Assembly (NCBI GenBank): GCA_003241175.1
Contig: QFOI01000169.1
Location: 1-7,498 of the forward strand
Direction: 5' to 3'
DNA from: Pseudopedobacter saltans
GTDB lineage: Bacteria > Bacteroidota > Bacteroidia > Chitinophagales > Chitinophagaceae
Length of the DNA: 7,498 nt
The position numbers and the translations under genes were made by a program. Shown here piece by piece: positions 1 through 5,932 of the stretch. Within the stretch, counting starts at the first letter, position 1; every line of letters starts with the position of its first letter. Below the pieces are notes generated by a model. That model was given only the letters and a program-made list of their open reading frames with translations. It was not told the DNA's origin and ran no database searches.

Positions 1-453
1 TTGGATTTAGGTAAAGAAGAAGGTTGTGAAGTATTGACTGGAGGATCTGCACAATATGTTGATGGTTTGACCAATGGTTTCTACATTCAACCAACATTGT
101 TTAAAGGCAATAACAAAATGCGTGTGTTCCAAGAAGAAATTTTCGGACCAGTAGTTTGTGTGACAACTTTCAAAACGACGGAAGAAGCTATTGAAATTGC
201 AAACGATACGCCTTATGGTTTGGGTGCAGGTGTTTGGACACGTGATGCATACGAACTATATCAAGTGCCAAGAGCCGTTGAAGCGGGTCGTGTTTGGGTA
301 AATAATTACCACAATTATCCTGCTGGCGCACCATTTGGAGGTTACAAACAATCAGGTTACGGTCGTGAAAACCACAAAATGATGTTGGATCACTATCGTC
401 AATCTAAAAATATGTTGATCTCTTACGACAAAAAAGCACTAGGTTTCTTTTAG
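1..453 (+). CDS. NAD-dependent aldehyde dehydrogenase, AldB/ExaC (acetaldehyde) type, C-terminal part
   Basis: This is the C-terminal 150 residues of a cytoplasmic aldehyde dehydrogenase that oxidises acetaldehyde or similar aldehydes to the acid with NAD(P)+. Visible family motifs are EEIFGPV (residues 45-51 of this fragment; its second Glu and Phe contact the cofactor ribose), NDTPYGLGAGVW near 68-79, and the tail block APFGGYKQSGYGRE at 110-123. The block HKMMLDHY at 125-132 and the ending KALGFF are characteristic of the AldB/ExaC subgroup of roughly 500 residues. The N-terminal cofactor domain and the catalytic cysteine lie to the left of the window. The first codon, TTG, is most likely an internal leucine: the reading frame is open from base 1 and the first residues already match mid-protein family sequence. 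A terminator follows the stop. The alcohol dehydrogenase next door fits a role in ethanol or acetaldehyde oxidation. The subgroup is confident; the exact substrate is inferred. Confidence 0.95.
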   Translation: MDLGKEEGCEVLTGGSAQYVDGLTNGFYIQPTLFKGNNKMRVFQEEIFGPVVCVTTFKTTEEAIEIANDTPYGLGAGVWTRDAYELYQVPRAVEAGRVWVNNYHNYPAGAPFGGYKQSGYGRENHKMMLDHYRQSKNMLISYDKKALGFF

Positions 454-487
454 TCGATCAACCCTAATCCATTTGGATAAAACCATT

Positions 488-541
488 AAAAGCACAGGTC
501 GCAGCGATTTACAAAAAAAACTACTTCCTGTGCTTTTTTTT
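488..541 (+). terminator. Rho-independent terminator after the aldehyde dehydrogenase gene
   Basis: A perfect 11-bp inverted repeat (AAAAGCACAGG at 488-498 against CCTGTGCTTTT at 527-537) runs into a T-run ending at 541. The loop is unusually long at 28 bases and carries an A8 tract (513-520). It lies 34 bases past the dehydrogenase stop and separates that gene from adhP. Confidence 0.8.
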
Positions 542-608
542 AAATCTATTAACTATTGAAAACTGAACACCTGATTTGAGATAGTTTATTAACCCATAAA
601 GAATAGAT

Positions 609-1643
609 ATGTTACCAAGTAAAATGAAAGCAGCTGTCGTCCACGATTTCGGACAACCGTTGCAAATCGAAGAAGTCGAAGTCAAAAGACCCGGTAAAAA
701 CGAAATTCTAGTTAAAGTAATTGCTAGTGGCGTTTGCCATACAGATCTACATGCCGTAGAAGGTGACTGGCCAGTAAAACCCAAAATGCCATTGATCCCT
801 GGACATGAAGGTGTTGGATATGTGGTTGCGCTAGGCGAGGGTGTGACAAATGTAAAAGAAGGTGATGCTGTTGGTGTGCCTTGGTTGTATAGTGCTTGCG
901 GTTGTTGTGACTATTGTATCACTGGTTGGGAAACGCTTTGCGAAAAACAACAAAATGGTGGTTATAGTGTAGATGGTGGCTATGCGGAATATGTGATTGC
1001 AGATGCACGTTATGTGGGCATTTTACCGAAAGGCGTTAATTTCTTGGAAATGGCACCCATACTTTGTGCGGGTGTTACTGTTTACAAAGGCTTGAAACAA
1101 ACTGAAGCAAAACCTGGCGAATGGGTGGCTGTTTCTGGTGTCGGTGGTTTGGGACATCTTGCTGTCCAATATGCCAAAGCGATGGGATTGCATGTCGCCG
1201 CTGTTGATGTCAGCCAAGACAAACTTGATCTTGCTAAAAAACTAGGTGCGGAAATTGTCATCAATGCTAAAGAACAAAATCCGGGTGAAGTTTTGAAAAA
1301 AGAAGTCGGTGGTATGCATGGCGTTTTGGTGACTGCAGTTTCGCCTATTGCATTTTCACAAGGCTTGGGAATGTTGCGTCGTAAAGGTACGATCTCATTG
1401 AATGGTTTGCCTCCTGGCGCATTTGACTTGCCAATTTTTGATACGGTATTGAATGCCTTTACCATTAGAGGTTCTATTGTTGGTACAAGAAAAGATCTTC
1501 AAGAAGCTATTGAATTTGCACATGAAGGTAAAGTAAAAGCGACAGTGCATGCATCCAAATTAGAAGACATCAACGAAGTGTTTGACAAGATGAAAAAAGG
1601 ACAGATTGATGGACGTATGGTAATGGAGATTGCTCAAGCCTAG
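609..1643 (+). CDS. adhP: Zinc-dependent alcohol dehydrogenase, AdhP type
   Basis: This is a cytoplasmic medium-chain alcohol dehydrogenase interconverting ethanol (and other primary alcohols) and acetaldehyde with NAD(H). At 344 residues it has the usual family length. The catalytic zinc ligands are visible as C43 (in GVCHTD, with T45 as the proton-relay residue), H66 with E67 (PGHEG) and C153. The structural zinc cysteines are C97, C100, C103 and C111, with the canonical CxxCxxCx7C spacing. The Rossmann loop GVGGLG is at 177-182, and D200 at the end of the second strand points to NAD rather than NADP. The ATG at 609 gives MLPSK before MKAAVVHDFG. AdhP proteins usually begin at or just before MKAAVV, so the ATG at 624 is an equally good start; neither has a clear Shine-Dalgarno site. 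The gene has a terminator on each side and so is probably transcribed alone. The dehydrogenase to its left can take the acetaldehyde onward. Confidence 0.96.
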   Translation: MLPSKMKAAVVHDFGQPLQIEEVEVKRPGKNEILVKVIASGVCHTDLHAVEGDWPVKPKMPLIPGHEGVGYVVALGEGVTNVKEGDAVGVPWLYSACGCCDYCITGWETLCEKQQNGGYSVDGGYAEYVIADARYVGILPKGVNFLEMAPILCAGVTVYKGLKQTEAKPGEWVAVSGVGGLGHLAVQYAKAMGLHVAAVDVSQDKLDLAKKLGAEIVINAKEQNPGEVLKKEVGGMHGVLVTAVSPIAFSQGLGMLRRKGTISLNGLPPGAFDLPIFDTVLNAFTIRGSIVGTRKDLQEAIEFAHEGKVKATVHASKLEDINEVFDKMKKGQIDGRMVMEIAQA

Positions 1644-1681
1644 ATCTAGTATTAAATTTTGTATTGCACACGGTTTTTACG

Positions 1682-1706
1682 AAGGGCTCTTTTCAGGGCC
1701 CTTTTT
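1682..1706 (+). terminator. Rho-independent terminator after adhP
   Basis: A GC-rich hairpin, AAGGGCTC (1682-1689) against GGGCCCTT (1696-1703), forms 8 pairs including one G-U, has a 6-base loop, and is followed by a T-run to 1706. It lies 38 bases after the adhP stop. The rest of the 191-base gap to the next gene is A/T-rich leader. Confidence 0.88.
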
Positions 1707-1834
1707 ATGTCGATTTGCTTTTTACCAATATAGGATGCTTCTATACTGGATAAAATTATACGAATACTAACAATTGAAAGGTTTGGTAGTTTTTTTATCC
1801 TAAATTGCACACACTTTAAAAAAAATTAAAAATC

Positions 1835-3325
1835 ATGTACGAAGAAAGAATTAAGCGCGCTTCTTTACGTGACAAAGTTATTTCTGCAGAAGAGTCCGCA
1901 ACATTTTTCAAGGATGGAATGGTTGTCGGCGCTAGTGGTTTTACACGGGGAGGAGATACAAAAGTTGTATTGAAAGCATTAGCTAAAAGAGCTCAAAATG
2001 AGCCATTGAAAATACAATTGTTTACTGGAGCTTCTCTAGGCCATGGTAACGATGCGGATCTTTCTAATGCGAATGCTTTAGCCAAAAGGTTGCCTTTCCA
2101 AGTAGACACGGATCTACGCAATCATATTAATCACGGAGATTTATTGTTTATAGACCAACATTTAGGAGAAACCAACGAAGCGTTGATCAATGGTGATTTA
2201 CCTAAAGTTGATATTGCGGTGATAGAAGCGACTCAGATATTGGAAGACGGTAGTATTGTTCCTACTACTTCAGTGGGCAACAATGTCGTGTTCCTTGATC
2301 TTGCGGATAAAATCATTATCGAAATCAACACGGCCATTCCTTTAGAGATTAGAGGTCTTCATGATATTTTCCGAGCGGGAAAAGCACCAAACAAACAGAT
2401 TATTCCTATCATTGCTGCCAATACGCGTATTGGTACTGACACTATTTCAATAGATCCCAATAAGATAGTGGGTATTGTTTTCCATGAAATAACAGATATG
2501 ACAGGTGATATCGTTCCTCCTGATGAAATCACTGGCGCTATTGCAGACAATATATTGGACTTTTTGTCTCATGAGGTAAAGAAGGGACGTCTTACTGAAT
2601 CTCTATTGCCATTGCAATGTGGCATCGGGAAAGTTGCTAATGCTGTCATGTCAGGATTTCTAAAAAGTAATTTTAAAAATCTAACAATGTACTCGGAAGT
2701 ATTGCAGGATAGCACATTTGAGTTGATTGATGCGGGTATGATGGATTTTGCATCTTCTACGTCTATGACAGTTTCCCAAAACTGCTACAACAAGTTCATG
2801 AATAACTTGGATAAATACCGTGACAAGGTCGTTTTCCGTCCTCAAAACATTAGTAATTCGGTTGAAGTAATTCGTCGTCTAGGTGTGATTGGAATCAATA
2901 CGGCCTTAGAAGTGGATATGTATGGAAATGTGAATTCTACACACGTTGGTGGTACTAAGATGATGAATGGTATTGGAGGTTCTGGAGACTTTGCTAGAAA
3001 TGCTTACATGAGCATATTCGTTACAAGTTCGACCGCAAAAGGGAACAATATTTCTTCTGTGGTTCCAATGGTTTCACACCATGACCATACAGAGCATGAT
3101 GTGGATGTGTTGGTGACAGAAAAAGGTCTTGCAGACTTGCGTGGTTTAGCACCTCGTGAAAGAGTTCCTGTTGTCATAAATAATATTGTACATGAAGATT
3201 ACCGCGATGAATTTATGGACTATTTCAATAGAGCAAAAGCAAAAGGTGGCCAAACCCCACATTTGTTGGAAGAAGCATTCAAATGGCATAACCGTTTCAA
3301 TGAAACAGGAAGCATGAAAGGATAG
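1835..3325 (+). CDS. Succinyl-CoA:acetate CoA-transferase (acetyl-CoA hydrolase/transferase family, Cat1/AarC type)
   Basis: This cytoplasmic class I CoA-transferase exchanges CoA between succinyl-CoA and acetate, giving acetyl-CoA and succinate, and the reaction is reversible. It is full length at 496 residues (family about 500). The catalytic glutamate is E288 in YSEVLQD, which in this family forms the glutamyl-CoA thioester; FELIDAG follows at 295-301. The glycine-rich NGIGGSGDF segment at 378-386 corresponds to the oxyanion-hole region of AarC. SHHDHTEHDVDVLVTEKG (414-431) and DLRGLAPRERV (434-444) are strongly conserved in the Cat1/AarC group. The ATG at 1835 follows an A-rich leader typical of Bacteroidota and gives the expected N-terminus. 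The gene is bounded by terminators, hence probably monocistronic. Its neighbours make or use acetaldehyde and acetate, so it plausibly handles the acetate. A propionate-linked CoA-transferase or a hydrolase is the main alternative; the acetate specificity rests on family resemblance. Confidence 0.93.
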   Translation: MYEERIKRASLRDKVISAEESATFFKDGMVVGASGFTRGGDTKVVLKALAKRAQNEPLKIQLFTGASLGHGNDADLSNANALAKRLPFQVDTDLRNHINHGDLLFIDQHLGETNEALINGDLPKVDIAVIEATQILEDGSIVPTTSVGNNVVFLDLADKIIIEINTAIPLEIRGLHDIFRAGKAPNKQIIPIIAANTRIGTDTISIDPNKIVGIVFHEITDMTGDIVPPDEITGAIADNILDFLSHEVKKGRLTESLLPLQCGIGKVANAVMSGFLKSNFKNLTMYSEVLQDSTFELIDAGMMDFASSTSMTVSQNCYNKFMNNLDKYRDKVVFRPQNISNSVEVIRRLGVIGINTALEVDMYGNVNSTHVGGTKMMNGIGGSGDFARNAYMSIFVTSSTAKGNNISSVVPMVSHHDHTEHDVDVLVTEKGLADLRGLAPRERVPVVINNIVHEDYRDEFMDYFNRAKAKGGQTPHLLEEAFKWHNRFNETGSMKG

Positions 3326-3346
3326 TTTTCAAATATTTATTTTTGC

Positions 3347-3381
3347 AAAAGGTCAAGGTTTTTTAAATCTTGACCTTTTTT
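3347..3381 (+). terminator. Rho-independent terminator after the CoA-transferase gene
   Basis: A perfect 11-bp stem (AAAAGGTCAAG at 3347-3357 against CTTGACCTTTT at 3369-3379) can extend inward by one G-U and three A-T pairs to a 3-base loop. A short T-run reaches 3381. It starts 22 bases after the CoA-transferase stop and isolates it from the receptor gene, which begins 50 bases further on. Confidence 0.87.
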
Positions 3382-3431
3382 GTTGTATTTTTAGAAAGAG
3401 ACAAATTTACTTCGACCCAAAACCGCTACCT

Positions 3432-5921
3432 ATGGGAACTAAAAGTCAACTGCTTATAGTTTTCTTGTTTTTGTTTGGCGTGATTAACGCTCAGGATACT
3501 TCCTTGTACAATAAGGTTGAGGAGGGTTGGCAGAGTTATGTCAATACAGTGGAAATGGATCAGAGTGCATTGTCGCAAGAAGAAAATCCCTCTCCGTCTT
3601 CTTTATTGATTGCTGGTAGAAACTATGCCTTGAATGTGTATAGTTTTAGTTTCTTCAATGTTCGCTATCACCAACGCGGTTATGAAAACTTTCCCGGTCG
3701 AACCTATATCAATGGTGTTCCTATTAATAGTTTGGAAAGTAACAATGTCCAATTCGGCCTTTTTTCAGGGATGAGTAACGTATTTAAAGTGGAAGAGACT
3801 TCTGAGCAATTAGCGGCATCGGATTTTACTTTTGGAGGTTTGGGTAATCATTTTTTGCTATCTACTTCTCCCACAAATCAGAAAAACAAATTAAGAATTA
3901 GCTATACTTATTCCAACCGTAATTATCAACATCGGCTTGCGGCTACTTATAATAGTGGATTCAATAAAAAAGGTTGGAACTATTTAGTGTCTGCCAATAC
4001 TCGATATAGCAAGGAAGGGTATTATCCAGGGAGCTACTATAATGGCTTTGCAGCCTTGTTGTCCGTGGATAAAAAGTGGCGAAAGAACTTGCTTTCTTTC
4101 GCCGTCTGGTTTTCGGATTTTGAAACAGGAAGGCAAAGCCCTGCGGTTAAAGAAACTTTTGAATTGACTGAATCTAACTACTATAATCCCCAATGGGGCT
4201 ATCAGAATGGCAAAAGCAGAAACTCCAATGTTGGAAGAAGCTTTCTGCCTACGGGAACTATTCGGTACCAAGCAAAATTTTCGGAAAAGACATTGCTGAA
4301 TTCAGCTGTTGGAATAACTATTGGAAAGGTTTCTAATACCAATATGGAATGGTACAATGCGCCTGATCCTCGACCTGACTACTATCGTTATTTGCCATCC
4401 TACTATAAAAACGATGTTGCTCAATATACTCAGCTGCTAGAAGATATAAGCAATAATAAGAATTTGTTGCAGATAGATTGGGATAAACTTTACCAAATTA
4501 ACCAAAACCAGACTGATGGTAGAGCTCTCTATGCCTTAGGTAAGCGTGTTGCTAAAATGATGGAAATGAATAGCGCTTCGACACTGTCTGTGACGGTTAA
4601 TCCTTTTCTGGAACTAAATACAGGAGTGGAATTGCAAATATCCAACCAACGCAACTATAAGGAAATGGACGATCTTTTAGGTGCAAAATATTGGACCAAT
4701 ATCAATGCATTTATTGAAAGGGACAATCCTTCCGATATTTCTACTATACAAAACAATTTAGACCAACCAAATCAAAAAATTGTCGTTGGGGAGAAGTATG
4801 GATACGACTATATATTTTCAACTCAAAAATTTACAGAATGGTTTCAGGCGAATTTTAAGAAACGTAAATGGGATGCTTATGCCGGTATCGAATTCACTGC
4901 TAGACAATTGAAAAGAACCGGTCATGTAAGAAATGGATTATTTCCAAATAGTTCTTTGGGAAAAGATCCAACACTTACTAATCTTAATTGGAATGGCAAA
5001 GTAGGGTTAACTTATAAGCTGGACGGTAGACAGTATATTTATGTAAATGCTGCATTAATGCAACAACCTGCTATGCCAAATATACTTTATGTTTCTCCAG
5101 CAACTAGAAGTTTTAGAAATGATAGCACTATTGTACTTCAACTAAAAACTATAGAGTTAGGATTTGTGATGAATACTCCAAAATACAAAATGAGAATGGT
5201 TGGTTATTTTACTTCAATAAGCCGTGCCGGAGAATTTAGATATTTCTACGATGATATTCATCAAAGCTTTGCTTCCTATCGAATGACGGATATATCTAGA
5301 AAGCATTATGGTGTAGAAATGTCTTTTGATTGGAACTTTGTTTCCAATTGGACGTATTCTCTCGTCTCTAATATTTCAAAAAGCTTGTATAATAATCGTC
5401 CTAGATTGATAGTTACGTCAGAAACGAATGCAGATGTTTTACTTGATGAGCGAGTCTATTTGAAAAACTACAGAATTGCCAATACGCCACAAGCTATTGT
5501 GCATAATCGTTTTGGTTATAGAAATGGTGGTAAATTCTTGGTATTAGATATCAACTCATTTTTTGATAGATGGTCTGGTCTTAATCCTATAAAAAGAACG
5601 ACGACAGCCTTACAAGATATAAATCCAATTATTCAAAATGATGTTTATGTCAATACACTTAAACAAGAAAAGTTACCGAATGGTCATACACTTGATCTTT
5701 TTGGAGGTTATTCTATTCTCATAAAGCAGCATCGGAAAACCTATTATTATATTGATTTTCTTATTAGTGGGAATAATTTATTAGATAATAAAAAAATCGT
5801 TTCCTACGCATTTGAACAAATGCGTTTGGATACCAAGGGTTATGATTTAAGTAAGTTTCCAAACAAATATAGTTATGCTATGGGACGTAACTATTCAATC
5901 AATGTTTCTTTCAGATTTTAA
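3432..5921 (+). CDS. TonB-dependent-receptor-like outer-membrane protein (plug plus barrel, no N-terminal carboxypeptidase-like domain)
   Basis: This is an 829-residue outer-membrane beta-barrel, probably a TonB-dependent transporter of unknown substrate. Residues 1-20 form a signal peptide (short polar start, hydrophobic LLIVFLFLFGV, cleavage after VINA). Residues about 55-145 resemble the plug domain: RYHQRGYE at 78-85, YINGVPIN at 92-99, FSGMSNVF at 111-118 and FTFGGLG at 132-138. The remainder is rich in alternating aromatic strands. NPQWGYQNG (252-260), DPRPDYYRYLPSYY (312-325) and the ending FPNKYSYAMGRNY...VSFRF match, from memory, a conserved Bacteroidota receptor family. A C-terminal Phe is normal for barrels inserted by Bam. 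Those relatives usually begin with a carboxypeptidase-regulatory-like domain; here only about 35 residues separate the signal peptide from the plug, and I see no clear TonB box. The next gene starts 11 bases after the stop, so the two are probably an operon. The barrel and plug are confident; active transport is inferred. Confidence 0.88.
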   Translation: MGTKSQLLIVFLFLFGVINAQDTSLYNKVEEGWQSYVNTVEMDQSALSQEENPSPSSLLIAGRNYALNVYSFSFFNVRYHQRGYENFPGRTYINGVPINSLESNNVQFGLFSGMSNVFKVEETSEQLAASDFTFGGLGNHFLLSTSPTNQKNKLRISYTYSNRNYQHRLAATYNSGFNKKGWNYLVSANTRYSKEGYYPGSYYNGFAALLSVDKKWRKNLLSFAVWFSDFETGRQSPAVKETFELTESNYYNPQWGYQNGKSRNSNVGRSFLPTGTIRYQAKFSEKTLLNSAVGITIGKVSNTNMEWYNAPDPRPDYYRYLPSYYKNDVAQYTQLLEDISNNKNLLQIDWDKLYQINQNQTDGRALYALGKRVAKMMEMNSASTLSVTVNPFLELNTGVELQISNQRNYKEMDDLLGAKYWTNINAFIERDNPSDISTIQNNLDQPNQKIVVGEKYGYDYIFSTQKFTEWFQANFKKRKWDAYAGIEFTARQLKRTGHVRNGLFPNSSLGKDPTLTNLNWNGKVGLTYKLDGRQYIYVNAALMQQPAMPNILYVSPATRSFRNDSTIVLQLKTIELGFVMNTPKYKMRMVGYFTSISRAGEFRYFYDDIHQSFASYRMTDISRKHYGVEMSFDWNFVSNWTYSLVSNISKSLYNNRPRLIVTSETNADVLLDERVYLKNYRIANTPQAIVHNRFGYRNGGKFLVLDINSFFDRWSGLNPIKRTTTALQDINPIIQNDVYVNTLKQEKLPNGHTLDLFGGYSILIKQHRKTYYYIDFLISGNNLLDNKKIVSYAFEQMRLDTKGYDLSKFPNKYSYAMGRNYSINVSFRF

Positions 5922-5932
5922 AAATACTGACT

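Noticed and set aside
1..3. TTG at the first base as a start codon for the aldehyde dehydrogenase
   Set aside because: The protein matches the family from mid-sequence and lacks the cofactor domain and catalytic Cys, so the gene is cut by the window edge rather than being a short or broken gene.
521..784. Open frame on the minus strand, 87 codons
   Set aside because: It overlaps the first terminator and the 5' part of adhP antisense, and its translation is not recognisable.
1023..1465. Two overlapping minus-strand open frames inside adhP
   Set aside because: They are antisense to a well-conserved coding sequence and show no domain-like features.
1782..1808. Possible Bacteroidota promoter: TTTG at 1782-1785 with TAAATTGC at 1801-1808
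   Set aside because: The -7 element matches TAnnTTTG poorly and the 15-base spacing is shorter than the usual 19-21.
2359..2550. Minus-strand open frame with a hydrophobic translation inside the CoA-transferase gene
   Set aside because: The hydrophobicity is a by-product of the opposite strand's codons, and the sense frame is a strongly conserved enzyme.
3402..3409. TAAATTTG on the minus strand, a perfect match to the -7 consensus
   Set aside because: No TTTG lies at the right distance upstream on that strand, and it would transcribe antisense into a terminator.
3984..4271. Minus-strand open frame inside the receptor gene
   Set aside because: It is antisense to a confident barrel-coding frame, with no recognisable product.
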